Source: Alphaproteobacteria bacterium UBA6411 (GTDB lineage Bacteria; Pseudomonadota; Alphaproteobacteria; CAAGCB01; CAG-977). From it: a stretch of 64,000 nucleotides of DNA. Positions 50,034 to 59,228 of the stretch are shown piece after piece (position 1 is the first letter of the stretch; each line of letters opens with the position of its first letter). The stretch lies in contig DJPN01000013.1 in the NCBI GenBank assembly GCA_002438565.1, forward strand, positions 26,514 through 90,513, read 5' to 3'. Made by a program: the position numbers and the translations under genes. The notes below the pieces were generated by a model. The model had not been told where the DNA came from. It saw nothing but the letters and a program-made list of their open reading frames with translations, and did no database searches.

Positions 50034-51823
50034 TAAACGCTGTCGGCGATTTCCAGCCATAAGGATTCTTTTTCGTCCTTTTCCGTTTTTAATCTTTCCA
50101 AATCCGCCGTTGTCTGCGCAAACAAAGCGGGGTTTTGCATATAAAAATTCGGATCGGCAAGTTTTTCTTCCAATACGGCGATTTGTTTTTCCAACGCTTC
50201 GACTTCGGCGGGCAGGATTTCAAGCAGCCGTTTGTTTTTGAAAGACAGGCGCGCGGGCTGCTGCGGTTTTTCACGCTGAACTTTGGGCTGTTTGTCGGCG
50301 GATTTTACGGCGGTTTTTTCCCGCTCCTTCAGTTTTTCCAGCAAATCGGTGTAAGTGCCGACATGTTCGACGATTGAGCCGTCGCCGTTCATATACAGCA
50401 GGGATGTCGCCACATTGTCCAGAAAATCGCGGTCATGGCTGACGATAAGGACGGTGCCGTCATAGTTCATTAACGCATCCTGCAGCAAATCCAGCGTGTC
50501 CATGTCCAAATCGTTTGTCGGTTCGTCCAGCACAAGGAAATTCGACGGTTTTGCGAGCGTTTGCGCCAGAACAAGCCTGTTTTTCTCCCCGCCCGACAAA
50601 GCGGCAACGGGGGTGTCGGCTTGCGTCGGGGAAAACAGGAAATCCTTTAAATACGACATGATATGGCGGGGCGTGCCGCGTACGAAAACCGTGTCGCCGC
50701 CGTCGGGGCACAGCGTTTCGCGCAAGGTTTTGTTCGGATCGAGAGTCATACGGTTTTGGTCGAAGTATGCTTCTTCCAGATTTTTCATCAGCCGCACCGT
50801 TCCGGAATCGGGCGGAATTCGTCCCGTCAGCACTTTAATCAGCGTCGTTTTGCCGGCGCCGTTGGGGCCGACAATTCCGATTTTGTTGCCGCGCATCAAG
50901 CGGAAAGAAAAATCTTTAATCAAAGGACGGCCGTTGAACGATTTTTCCAGATGTTTTGCTTCAATGACCAGCTTGGATAAAATCGCGCCTTTGTCAATCG
51001 CCAGTTCGACGGATCCTGTTTGTTTGATTTGGTCTTTGCGCTGTTGGCGAAGTTCCTGCAGCCGGCGCAGGCGTCCCATGTTGCGTTTCCGCCGCGCGGT
51101 TACACCTTTGTGCAGCCATTGCGTTTCCCGTTCGATTCGTTGGGCCAGACGGGATTGCTCGACTTCCTCGGCGGTCAGAATTTTGTCCTGCCATTCTTCA
51201 AAAGCTTCGTACCCTTTGTCCTGTGCGTGCGTCTTTCCGCGGTCCAGCCAGATGGTTGACGTCGATACCGATTTTAAAAACGCGCGGTCGTGGCTGATGA
51301 CGATGACCGCCCCCGTGAAGTCTTTGACCGTTTTTTCCAGCTTTTCAATAGTCGTAATATCCAGATGGTTGGTCGGTTCGTCCAGCAGCAAAATGTCGGG
51401 TTCGCCCGCCAGAGCTTGCGCCAGCGCCGCTTTTTTGCGTTCGCCGCCCGAAGCCGATTTCGGATTCTGTTCCGCGGCCAGTCCCAGCTTGTCAATCAGA
51501 ATATCGGCTTTGTAAGTGTCGGCGGAATCGCGCAATCCCGCAATTACGGCATCACGCAAGGTCGCATATTCGGAAAAATCGGATTCCTGCGCCATATAAG
51601 CGATTTTTGTTCCTGGCTGGATGAATTTTTCACCCTCGTCGGGTTCAATCACACCCGCGATGATTTTCAGCAAAGTCGATTTGCCCGATCCGTTGCGGCC
51701 GATAAGGCAGGTTTTATCCCCTTTTTTGATAAACAAATCCAAACCCGTAAAAACGGGATGGACGCCGAACGTCAGGCGGACGTTTTGCAGGCTGTACAGC
51801 GGAGTGTCGAAATCGGCGGGCAT
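50033..51823 (-). CDS. ABC-F ATPase (Uup-like)
   Basis: A 596-residue soluble protein with two ABC domains. The first has GRNGSGKSTLLK and SGGERKKAALAQAL, the second GPNGAGKTTLIK and LSGGEKNRLVLAQTL; LLLDEPTNHLD and LVLDEPTNDLD are the Walker B pairs. The C-terminal ~80 residues (after residue 520) are a Lys/Glu-rich Uup-type coiled coil. ABC-F proteins act on the ribosome or in replication-related processes, not in transport. The ATG at 51823 has AAGGA and replaces a longer open frame. Related to Uup; exact subgroup not proven. Confidence 0.92.
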   Translation of the reverse strand: MPADFDTPLYSLQNVRLTFGVHPVFTGLDLFIKKGDKTCLIGRNGSGKSTLLKIIAGVIEPDEGEKFIQPGTKIAYMAQESDFSEYATLRDAVIAGLRDSADTYKADILIDKLGLAAEQNPKSASGGERKKAALAQALAGEPDILLLDEPTNHLDITTIEKLEKTVKDFTGAVIVISHDRAFLKSVSTSTIWLDRGKTHAQDKGYEAFEEWQDKILTAEEVEQSRLAQRIERETQWLHKGVTARRKRNMGRLRRLQELRQQRKDQIKQTGSVELAIDKGAILSKLVIEAKHLEKSFNGRPLIKDFSFRLMRGNKIGIVGPNGAGKTTLIKVLTGRIPPDSGTVRLMKNLEEAYFDQNRMTLDPNKTLRETLCPDGGDTVFVRGTPRHIMSYLKDFLFSPTQADTPVAALSGGEKNRLVLAQTLAKPSNFLVLDEPTNDLDMDTLDLLQDALMNYDGTVLIVSHDRDFLDNVATSLLYMNGDGSIVEHVGTYTDLLEKLKEREKTAVKSADKQPKVQREKPQQPARLSFKNKRLLEILPAEVEALEKQIAVLEEKLADPNFYMQNPALFAQTTADLERLKTEKDEKESLWLEIADSV

Positions 51824-51875
51824 TTTTTTATCCTTCCGCCGTTTTATAGCTGTTTTTTTTCCCGATTTCAACCGC

Positions 51876-51918
51876 CAAAAAAGCTCCCCGCTTTGTGCTG
51901 AAAGCGGGGAGTTTTAAT
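51876..51918 (-). terminator. Terminator of the LPD7-like gene pair
   Basis: On the minus strand CTCCCCGCTTT, loop CAGCAC, AAAGCGGGGAG, followed by C and a T run. It sits two bases after the 51920 stop. Confidence 0.88.
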
Positions 51919-51919
51919 C

Positions 51920-53284
51920 TCAGCGCTGAAACTGTTTTTCAGCTTTGATGCGTTGAAGCAAATCTTTGGAAAACGGTTCCCGGGATTCTTTTGCTTTTTC
52001 CTTTAGCTTTTTTTGCAAAGGCGGATTTGCGCTGCGGGTCATTTCCTCTTGCAGCTTGGCGGCAACGGCCTGTTTTCTTTGCTCCTTGGCCAGTTCAATG
52101 CGGGAATGGATTTTGCTTTTCAGTTTTGTTTGCTTTTGGCAAAAAGACTGCAAATGCGATGTTTCCAGCTTTTCGCGGGGAAGCATGACTTTGACGGCGT
52201 ATTCCTCTAACGCGGTGCGGCTGACATCCGCTTTTTTCCCATGAGCCAGTTCCAAGCTTTTTTGAGCCGCCGCAACGTCGACGGCGGCGCGTTTGGCGTT
52301 GCTGATGAGCTGTTTGCGGAAAATTTCCGTCTTGCATTCCTTTTGCAGGGATTGCGACAAATCGCGAATCGACATTTTGTTTCGCGCTTGTTTCTGTTCG
52401 GGGGTTAAGTTTTCGTTTTTCGCGTCGGCTTCGATTCCCAAAGTCAGCTTTCTGTTCCACAGCTTTTGTTCCGCGGCGGTCAGCTGTTGACCGTTGTTCA
52501 ATTTTTCTTGAATAACGGCGGCTTTGTTTTTCGTCCCGAACAATTCCAGACGGTATTCGTCAATCTGCAGCATGTTGTATTTCCGGCGAAGAGCCGTTTT
52601 TTCTTGCTGCAAACGTTTGTTGATTTCGGCGAAAAGCTTGTTTTTTTCGGCGTACAGTCTGGCTTGCGCGCGATGCGTGCTGGTTTCCGCCCGCCGAGCG
52701 GAAGCCAAAGTCGCCGAGCCTTCGGACTTAACCGGCGGCTTCATAAAAAGAAACGGTTTGATGGTCTGGGGCGGTTTGTGTTCGACAGGTTTGCGGGAAC
52801 GGCGGGCGGCTTCCTGCCGATTGAACTGTTCCGCTGATTCGCGGGCTTTTTCGGCTTCGTTCTTTTTGGCGTCCCCGTCCCCGTAAAGACTGATGCCCGC
52901 ATTGATGCACGCGACGCGCAAGGCTTGCATTGTTTCGGTGTTTATTTGATCCGCAACCGTATCAAAACCGCGCTGCCGCACCTCTTCAACAAGGGCGGCG
53001 ATGTTTGCCGCGGGGGCTTTTTTACCATGTTGCGCCATCTCTTTGAAAGCGGCGGCTTTGTCGCCGTTGTCTTGGATGTGCGCGCCGCCGACGGTGTCAA
53101 TCCGCACCTGCCGCCCGCCTTTTTCATCCGAAACGATTTTGACGGAAGCAATCGAATCCGCGCATTTGTTCGTCCGCCTGCTGTCAAAAGCGGCGGTCTG
53201 ACGCTGCATCAGTTCTTCCCAAGCCGCTTTCAGCCGTTCAGGGTCTTTTTCCGTGCGTTTTGTTTCATTATCGGCCTGTTTCAT
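51920..53284 (-). CDS. Charged coiled-coil protein with an LPD7-like domain (second of pair)
   Basis: A 454-residue protein, highly charged (Lys, Glu, Gln, Arg) and largely helical. Residues ~46-137 look like an LPD7-type domain (known next to relaxases of mobile elements): a beta strand pair VSDEKGGRQVRIDTVGGAH, then RGFDTVADQINTETMQALR with CINAGISL. The tail is coiled coil with a Gln/Lys-rich stretch. No membrane segment, no catalytic motif, no relaxase domain. AGGACG precedes the ATG. Pairs with the next gene, 12 bp away. The function is unknown; I name the domain by pattern, with moderate doubt. Confidence 0.6.
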   Translation of the reverse strand: MKQADNETKRTEKDPERLKAAWEELMQRQTAAFDSRRTNKCADSIASVKIVSDEKGGRQVRIDTVGGAHIQDNGDKAAAFKEMAQHGKKAPAANIAALVEEVRQRGFDTVADQINTETMQALRVACINAGISLYGDGDAKKNEAEKARESAEQFNRQEAARRSRKPVEHKPPQTIKPFLFMKPPVKSEGSATLASARRAETSTHRAQARLYAEKNKLFAEINKRLQQEKTALRRKYNMLQIDEYRLELFGTKNKAAVIQEKLNNGQQLTAAEQKLWNRKLTLGIEADAKNENLTPEQKQARNKMSIRDLSQSLQKECKTEIFRKQLISNAKRAAVDVAAAQKSLELAHGKKADVSRTALEEYAVKVMLPREKLETSHLQSFCQKQTKLKSKIHSRIELAKEQRKQAVAAKLQEEMTRSANPPLQKKLKEKAKESREPFSKDLLQRIKAEKQFQR

Positions 53285-53296
53285 GGCGTCCTCCCG

Positions 53297-54910
53297 TTAT
53301 CTGGAGTTGCTCTTTTTGACAGCGGCGACACGTTCGTCCAGCGGACTTTTGGAACGGCGGCGCGGGATTTCATGGCCGGTTTGTTCGCGGTATTTCTGCG
53401 CGTTTTCAGCCGATTGCGTTTTGGCTTCGGCATTGTTTTGACCGATTTTCCGAATCAATTCCGACACCGCGGGTTTGGAAGCCGTTTCCTGCTTCAACTC
53501 CGTATTCGCCCGTTTAATCAGCTCTTCCGCGGACAAGACAGTGACGTCTTTTCCGCCGTTCAGCACCGCGCCGATGTTTGCTTCGCTTTCTTTCCGAACG
53601 ACGGCGGCGGCAAAAGTCGTGCGAATTTCCGTGCTTTTTTCCTGCTTGCGCAAGCTTTTTTCGGTTTCTTTTGAAAAGTCGGCGCGGTCAATCGGCAGAG
53701 GATTTTTCGGTTCTTCCGCGGGATTGGCTTTAATCTGATATTTGTCGGCCAAGGCTTTGACGCGCAAATCGTCTTTGGTCGGCTGCTCGCCGTCGGCTTC
53801 TTTTTGCGACACGGCCTGCAGCTTGGCGCGCCATTCGTCGCGCTGTTTTTGCTGCGCCGCCGACAACAGGGATGCTTTTTGGTCGCTTTCCGCCTTTTCC
53901 AAGCCTTTCAACGCTTGAACGACTTGAGCGTGAATACGGCCGATATCATCGTTCAACGGTTTTTCGTCGCGTTTTTGTTCGGTGCGGCGCGGCTGTTTTT
54001 TCGACGGTTGAACAGAGCGCGCTTCTTCCTTGCCGTCGTCTTCGCGGGGAACAACGATTCCCGTGACGGGAGCGATGCCTTTTCTTTCCGCTTCGCGAAT
54101 AGTGTCGAAATTCGCCAATTCGGGATCGGGGTCTTCAACGGTTTTGGGACGTTCCGGCTGAGCTTTGCGGATTTTTTCCAAACTGTAAAAGCGGTTGTCC
54201 AAATCATAACACCGTTCGGCCAAAGTCGGTTCGCGCACTTGAGGTTTTTGCGCCGCGGCGTCTTCTTTCGACTGGGGCATGATTCTGGATTTATTGTTGT
54301 AGACGCTTTCGATTTCCGCGCCTTCCTTCAGCATTTCCTCTGTCGGAATGAAGTCTTTCGTCGGCATGCCCAAAGCGCGGCAAGCCAGATACATTTGCTT
54401 TTGGAATTCCTTTGTGCCTGTGATGCGGGCGGACGTCCACCCCTTTTGCTGACCAAGGCGAACCAGAGTCATACATTCCGCAAAAGTCGGTTGTTTTTTG
54501 TCGGGTCCCGTCTGGCGGACAAACAATTCCAGCCGTTTCGGGTTGTTGGAAATCCGGTTGCCGTTTTCCAAATCCAAGATGGCCGAATTGCCGTTTTTAT
54601 CGGGGTGGCATCCCGTTACTTTTTCAAACGGAGAGGCGTAAGGCGGTTTCGCGCGCGACCCTTCCATTGCAAAATAGTTCAGCCACTGTTTCAGGTTTTG
54701 TCCCTGCTGGAAACAATAGGGTTCATCCAAGCCGCGTTCCGTTTCCTGTTCGTCCGTGTTTTCGATGGAACAAACTTCTTCCTCGGTGTTTTCTTCCGCG
54801 CGGTTTTCGTCAACGGGGTTTTCCAGCTCCGTTTGTTCACGTTCCGCATTGTTTTCACGGACGGGGTTGGATTGTTCATCTCCGTTCTGAGTGATGTTTT
54901 CTTCAGCCAT
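53297..54910 (-). CDS. Charged coiled-coil protein with an LPD7-like domain (first of pair)
   Basis: A 537-residue protein. An acidic N-terminal segment (1-65, rich in Glu and Asn) precedes an LPD7-like block (107-190): NSAILDLENGNRISNNPKRL, then LVRLGQQKGWTSARITGTKE and a later CRALGMPTKDFIP. The order (DxxNGxRI, a helix, GWxxxxxTGxxEF, A...G) follows the LPD7 pattern better than the partner does. The C-terminal 300 residues are charged and coiled-coil. The ATG at 54910 follows AAAGGAAG. No relaxase or transposase nearby. The two genes seem an old duplication. Confidence 0.62.
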   Translation of the reverse strand: MAEENITQNGDEQSNPVRENNAEREQTELENPVDENRAEENTEEEVCSIENTDEQETERGLDEPYCFQQGQNLKQWLNYFAMEGSRAKPPYASPFEKVTGCHPDKNGNSAILDLENGNRISNNPKRLELFVRQTGPDKKQPTFAECMTLVRLGQQKGWTSARITGTKEFQKQMYLACRALGMPTKDFIPTEEMLKEGAEIESVYNNKSRIMPQSKEDAAAQKPQVREPTLAERCYDLDNRFYSLEKIRKAQPERPKTVEDPDPELANFDTIREAERKGIAPVTGIVVPREDDGKEEARSVQPSKKQPRRTEQKRDEKPLNDDIGRIHAQVVQALKGLEKAESDQKASLLSAAQQKQRDEWRAKLQAVSQKEADGEQPTKDDLRVKALADKYQIKANPAEEPKNPLPIDRADFSKETEKSLRKQEKSTEIRTTFAAAVVRKESEANIGAVLNGGKDVTVLSAEELIKRANTELKQETASKPAVSELIRKIGQNNAEAKTQSAENAQKYREQTGHEIPRRRSKSPLDERVAAVKKSNSR

Positions 54911-55049
54911 TTTCGGACTTCCTTTCGCAAAGACGAATACACAAATTCGATGATTCACTATACCCCGTTTTTAAAAGAAAAGAAACATTTTTCCACAAGG
55001 ATTTGATGTTTAAACGACAACACACTGAAAATAAAACGAATTTATTTGA

Positions 55050-55086
55050 CAAAAAAAGACCGCCCTTGTTTCCAAGGGCGGCCTTT
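55050..55086 (-). terminator. Terminator of pgk
   Basis: On the minus strand CCGCCCTTG, loop GAAA, CAAGGGCGG and a T-rich run (55060-55081 stem), 15 bases past the pgk stop. Confidence 0.85.
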
Positions 55087-55100
55087 CGATTGAAAAAATC

Positions 55101-56291
55101 TTATTTTTCCAACACTTTGACGCCCGGCAGGACTTTGCCTTCCATCCATTCCAGGAAAGCGCCGCCCGCGGCGGACAAATACGACAGTTTGTCGGCAACG
55201 CCGGCGTGTTTCAACGCGGAAACCGTGTCGCCGCCGCCGCCGATGGATTTCAAGCCTTTGGCGGTCAAATCGGCAACCGCTTCGGCAATCGCGAAGGTCG
55301 CTTTGTTGAACGGTTTGATTTCAAACGCGCCGACGGGGCCGTTCCAAATCACGGTCTTGCATTCGCTCAGTTTTTTGACGATTTCGGCGACGGATTTCGG
55401 ACCGATGTCCAAAATCATCATGTCGGCGGGAACCGCATTGACGTCAACCGTTTCGTTTTCGGCGTTTTCGGCGAATTCTTTGGCGACAACGACGTCAACC
55501 GGCAGAATGATTTCGCATTTCGCGGCTTCGGCCTTTTTCATGATTTCGCGCGCGGTGTCAGCCATTTCCTTTTCACACAGGGACGTGCCGACGGCGACGC
55601 CTTTGGCGAAGAGGAACGTGTTGGCCATGCCGCCGCCGATGACCAGTTTGTCAACCTTGGCGACCAAGTTGCCCAGCAAGTCCAGTTTCGTCGACACTTT
55701 TGCACCGCCGACAATCGCGCAAACGGGGCGGACGGGGTTGCCCAAAGCGGCGTCCAAAGCTTCCAATTCCGCCTGCATCAGCAGACCCGCGGCGTTCGGT
55801 TTCAGTTTCGCCATGCCTTCGGTGGAAGCGTGGGCGCGGTGGGCGCACGAAAACGCGTCGTTGACATAGATGTCAATGTCTTTCGCCAATTTGGCGGCAA
55901 AATCCGCGTCGTTCTTTTCTTCTTCGGCATAGAAGCGCAAGTTTTCCAGCATAATGACGTCGCCGTCTTTCATCGCTTTAATCGCGGCTTCGACTTTCGG
56001 CCCGATGCAGTCATCGACGAAAACGATTTTTCGACCCAAAGCTTTTTCAACGTCGGGGACAATCTGACCTAGCGACATTTCGGGAACGACCTGGCCTTTG
56101 GGACGGCCGAAGTGAGAAGCGATAACGACTTTCGCGCCTTTGTCCGTCAAAGCTTTGACGGTCGGAACAAAACGGTCGATACGGGTCGAGTCGGTGACTT
56201 TGCCGTCTTTGAACGGGACGTTCAAATCGGCGCGGACGAAAACGACTTTGCCTTTGGCGTCCAAATCTTTAATCGTGTTGAATTTAGCCAT
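55101..56291 (-). CDS. pgk: Phosphoglycerate kinase
   Basis: A 396-residue glycolytic enzyme making ATP from 1,3-bisphosphoglycerate. Motifs include VFVRADLNVPFKDGKVTD, VIASHFGRPKG, YVNDAFSCAHRAHAS, KVSTKLDLLGNL and the ATP-binding GGGDTVSAL near the C-terminus. The ATG at 56291 follows AAGGAAA. Second gene of gap-pgk; a hairpin lies between the two (separate entry). A terminator follows. Confidence 0.98.
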   Translation of the reverse strand: MAKFNTIKDLDAKGKVVFVRADLNVPFKDGKVTDSTRIDRFVPTVKALTDKGAKVVIASHFGRPKGQVVPEMSLGQIVPDVEKALGRKIVFVDDCIGPKVEAAIKAMKDGDVIMLENLRFYAEEEKNDADFAAKLAKDIDIYVNDAFSCAHRAHASTEGMAKLKPNAAGLLMQAELEALDAALGNPVRPVCAIVGGAKVSTKLDLLGNLVAKVDKLVIGGGMANTFLFAKGVAVGTSLCEKEMADTAREIMKKAEAAKCEIILPVDVVVAKEFAENAENETVDVNAVPADMMILDIGPKSVAEIVKKLSECKTVIWNGPVGAFEIKPFNKATFAIAEAVADLTAKGLKSIGGGGDTVSALKHAGVADKLSYLSAAGGAFLEWMEGKVLPGVKVLEK

Positions 56292-56315
56292 TTTTTTATT
56301 TTCCTTGCAGATAAA

Positions 56316-56349
56316 CAAAATCGGCTCCCTCCTTTGAGGGAGGAAGCCG
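56316..56349 (-). terminator. Hairpin between gap and pgk
   Basis: Perfect arms CGGCTTCCTCCCT and AGGGAGCCG on the minus strand with a short T-rich tail (ATTTTG). It resembles a weak terminator, giving partial read-through to pgk or stabilising the gap mRNA. Confidence 0.6.
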
Positions 56350-56366
56350 TTTTGCGGTAAAAAACC

Positions 56367-57377
56367 TTAGATGAACTTCGACATCGCAACGGCGGTATCG
56401 GACATACGGTTGGAGAAGCCCCATTCGTTGTCGTACCAGCTCAAGATGCGCAGGAAGTTGCCGTCGATAACTTTCGTCTGGTCGGCGTGGAAGATCGAGC
56501 TGAATTTCGTGTGCGTGAAGTCGGACGAAACCAGCGGCAGGTCGTTGTAGCCCAAAATGCCTTTCAGACGGCCGGATTCGGACGCGGCTTTCATCGCGGC
56601 GTTGACTTCTTCTTCGGTCGTGTTTTTCGCCAATTCGACCTTCAAGTCGACGACGGACACATCGGGTGTCGGAACGCGAATCGCGGAACCCTGCAGTTTA
56701 CCGGCCAATTCCGGCAGAACCAGACCGACGGCTTTCGCGGCGCCGGTCGTCGTCGGAATCATCGACAAAGCGGCGGCGCGGGCGCGGTACAGGTCTTTGT
56801 GTAGCGTGTCAACCGTGCGCTGGTCGCCCGTGTAGGAGTGAATCGTCGTCATGTAGCCGCGGACGATGCCGAAGTTTTCGTTCAAAACTTTGGCGACGGG
56901 GGACAAGCAGTTCGTCGTGCAGGACGCGTTGGAAACGATTTTGTGTTCGCTGGTCAGCTTGTCGTCGTTCACGCCGTAAACAACCGTCAAATCGGCGCCT
57001 TTGGACGGAGCGGACACCAGAACGCGTTTTGCGCCGGCTTCCAGATGGACTTTCGCTTTTTCGGCGTCGGTGAAGATGCCCGTGCATTCGTACACGATAT
57101 CGATGTCCATTTCTTTCCAGGGCAGGTTGTGCGGATCGCGTTCAGCCAAGACTTTCACGGTTTTGCCGTTGACGGTGATCGAATCGTCCGTGGCGGAAAC
57201 TTCGCCGGGGAAAGGACCGTGAACGGAATCGAATTTCAACAAATGAGCGTTGGCTTTCGGCGAACCGAGGTCGTTAATCGCAACGACGTCGACGTCCGTA
57301 CGGCCGGATTCCGCCAAAGCGCGGAAAGCCAAACGACCGATACGACCGAAACCATTAATCGCAACGCGAACTGCCAT
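56367..57377 (-). CDS. gap: Glyceraldehyde-3-phosphate dehydrogenase
   Basis: A 336-residue NAD-dependent enzyme of glycolysis. The NAD fold begins INGFGRIGRLAFRAL; the catalytic Cys is in SNASCTTNCLSPVAKVLN, with HSYTGDQRTVD and WYDNEWGFSNRMSD closing the substrate region. All active-site residues are normal. gap-pgk is the usual alphaproteobacterial order; tkt, which commonly precedes gap, is here 6 kb downstream and on the other strand. ATG at 57377 with AGGAG. Confidence 0.98.
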   Translation of the reverse strand: MAVRVAINGFGRIGRLAFRALAESGRTDVDVVAINDLGSPKANAHLLKFDSVHGPFPGEVSATDDSITVNGKTVKVLAERDPHNLPWKEMDIDIVYECTGIFTDAEKAKVHLEAGAKRVLVSAPSKGADLTVVYGVNDDKLTSEHKIVSNASCTTNCLSPVAKVLNENFGIVRGYMTTIHSYTGDQRTVDTLHKDLYRARAAALSMIPTTTGAAKAVGLVLPELAGKLQGSAIRVPTPDVSVVDLKVELAKNTTEEEVNAAMKAASESGRLKGILGYNDLPLVSSDFTHTKFSSIFHADQTKVIDGNFLRILSWYDNEWGFSNRMSDTAVAMSKFI

Positions 57378-57520
57378 GTATTTTCTCCTTAAATGTTAAG
57401 CTTGCGTCAAATCAGACGCGATTGAATTCTCAAGCACGACTATATTTGCCACATTTTGAAACAAAAAGCAAAACCTTTCCCGCACAAAGAGTCTGTTTTT
57501 TTCAAAAATCACCGCGAGGC

Positions 57521-57549
57521 TTGGCTTTTTACGGCAATTCGGTTATAAT
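57521..57549 (+). promoter_or_regulatory. Promoter of the lipoprotein gene
   Basis: TTGGCT (57521-57526), a 17-bp spacer and a perfect TATAAT (57544-57549), 30 bases before the start codon. Confidence 0.8.
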
Positions 57550-57578
57550 GGATTTTTCAATTCCGAAAAGGGGATGCC

Positions 57579-58322
57579 ATGAAAATCAGAAAACTTTTGT
57601 TGACGGCCGGGCTGACGGCCTTGTGCGGATGCGCACTGACCCATTATGAAAGCGCGGATGAAAAACCGAAAGACGAGATTTTGATTTCCACAAACGTTTC
57701 CGCGCAGATTTTAAAAGACGGCGAAGTCGTTTCCGAAACGGCGACGGAGCATGTTTTGAAAAACGTCGGCATGAATCTGACGGTGCGCGCCGCAGGATAT
57801 AACGATGTCGAGCTGTTGGTTTATCCTCAACCGCCCAAGGAAAAAAATATGACTTCGCACGAAAGCTCCGTCAGCTGGAGCAGCCGGCAAACGGCGGGTG
57901 TTTCTTCCGATGTTTCGGATGTGGGGGCGAACGCGGCGACGACCAGTCCGACATCTACGGTGATGCTGCCCGTCAATTTGGTCAAAATGGTGCTGGGAAT
58001 CGTGTGGATGCCGTTTGATTTTGCGACGCAGTTCAACCCGCTGGGATATTATTACGCCTACGGCGACAACGAATTTCATGTCAATCTGGCAAAAAAAGGC
58101 GCGGCTTACTCGGTGTGGAACGCATACGAAGAACAGGTCGAGGAATTCATTTTGAAAAACAAAGCCGAAGTCATGGGGCAAAAAGGGGAATATATTGCCG
58201 CTTTGGTCAAATTTTCGGGCATGACGCGCGCGGACGTTGTCAAAGTTTTGAAAGCGAATCCGTCCCCCGAATCGGCGGCAAGGGCTTTTGTTGAAAAGAT
58301 GCGCGCGGTTCGCGGCGAATGA
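57579..58322 (+). CDS. Predicted lipoprotein of unknown function
   Basis: A 247-residue protein. The signal ends in the lipobox LCGC (Cys at residue 18), so it is lipidated. The mature N-terminal half is a beta-rich domain (VSAQILKDGEVVSETATE, LTVRAAGYNDVELLVY). A Ser/Thr linker and then an internal hydrophobic stretch (MLPVNLVKMVLGIVWMPFDF) follow. No family is recognised. AAAGGGG precedes the ATG. Its 3' 83 bp overlap the end of the convergent aldo/keto reductase. Confidence 0.8.
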   Translation: MKIRKLLLTAGLTALCGCALTHYESADEKPKDEILISTNVSAQILKDGEVVSETATEHVLKNVGMNLTVRAAGYNDVELLVYPQPPKEKNMTSHESSVSWSSRQTAGVSSDVSDVGANAATTSPTSTVMLPVNLVKMVLGIVWMPFDFATQFNPLGYYYAYGDNEFHVNLAKKGAAYSVWNAYEEQVEEFILKNKAEVMGQKGEYIAALVKFSGMTRADVVKVLKANPSPESAARAFVEKMRAVRGE

Positions 58323-59160
58323 CGGTTTTCGTCGGTCGGGGAAAACGCGCGTCAAGAGCTTTGAGCTCATCGGGTTTGAGCGTGATTTTCTGACTGTCGA
58401 CGTACGCGCGGATTTCCGCGTGCGACGACGGCGTGACGAACGCCCCGACTCCGGAATGTGAAAACAGCCATGCCAATGCGATTTGTGCGGGGGTGTTTCC
58501 TCTGTCGGCGGCGATTCGTTTTAAAACCGGATCTTGAAACGCTTTTCCGTACATGGCCAGCCGCGGATAGGAAATCAGCGGAATGCCTTTTTTCCGGCAC
58601 AGCGGCAGCAGATCGTTTTCGTCCTTTCTGTAGGCCAAAGTGAAATAATTTTCGCACACGGCCGTTTGTTCCGCGCCGTCCAGCTTCAGCCATTCGGACA
58701 AATCGTCGGCGTCAAAATAACTGACGCCGAAATTTTTGATTTTTCCCGCTTCCTTCAAATCCAGAAAAGCATCCAGAATTTCCGGCCAGTCTTCATCGTT
58801 TTCGGGGGAATGGAGCGTATACATGTCCACGTAATCGGTTTGAAGCCGCTGCAGGCTTTCATCACAGGCGCGGACAACGCTGCCGTACACGTCGTCCGGA
58901 TCAAGCGACGCGGGGGACACTTTCGAGCCGAGCTTTACCGAATCGCGGCAGTCGCGGAACACTTCGCCCGCAACTTCCTCCGCGCCGCCCCTGCCATAGC
59001 TTTCCGCGGCGTCGAAAATGCGAAAACCGGCATCGTACGCATAGCTCAAAAAATCGGCGTCGGCCGCAAACGCGCTGGCTTTTTGTCCGATGTTCCACAG
59101 GCAAAAACCCAAGGCGTCCATGTTCCATCCCGCATTTAAACGCAGTGTTTTTTTGGACAT
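58240..59160 (-). CDS. Aldo/keto reductase
   Basis: A 306-residue NADPH-type reductase. IFDAAESYGRGGAEEVAGE gives the catalytic Asp and Tyr, KLGSKVSP the Lys, and YVDMYTLHSPENDEDW the His; the NADP region has YPRLAMYGKAFQ and GNTPAQIALAWLF. The substrate is unknown. The start at 59160 has AAAGGAGG. The last ~27 residues lie antisense to the lipoprotein gene's end, an 83-bp convergent overlap, and may be a recent extension of the reading frame. Confidence 0.92.
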   Translation of the reverse strand: MSKKTLRLNAGWNMDALGFCLWNIGQKASAFAADADFLSYAYDAGFRIFDAAESYGRGGAEEVAGEVFRDCRDSVKLGSKVSPASLDPDDVYGSVVRACDESLQRLQTDYVDMYTLHSPENDEDWPEILDAFLDLKEAGKIKNFGVSYFDADDLSEWLKLDGAEQTAVCENYFTLAYRKDENDLLPLCRKKGIPLISYPRLAMYGKAFQDPVLKRIAADRGNTPAQIALAWLFSHSGVGAFVTPSSHAEIRAYVDSQKITLKPDELKALDARFPRPTKTVIRREPRASFQQKPLPPIRGTDSLSKL

Positions 59161-59228
59161 GATTTTCCTCCTTTCCCGTGTCGGGAAATATAATCGCGCG
59201 GGAGGAAAACAACAACACGGCCTTTCGG

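Noticed and set aside
56316..56349. The gap-pgk hairpin as a riboswitch
   Set aside because: It is a simple perfect stem without conserved junctions; a terminator-like or mRNA-stability role is the simpler reading.
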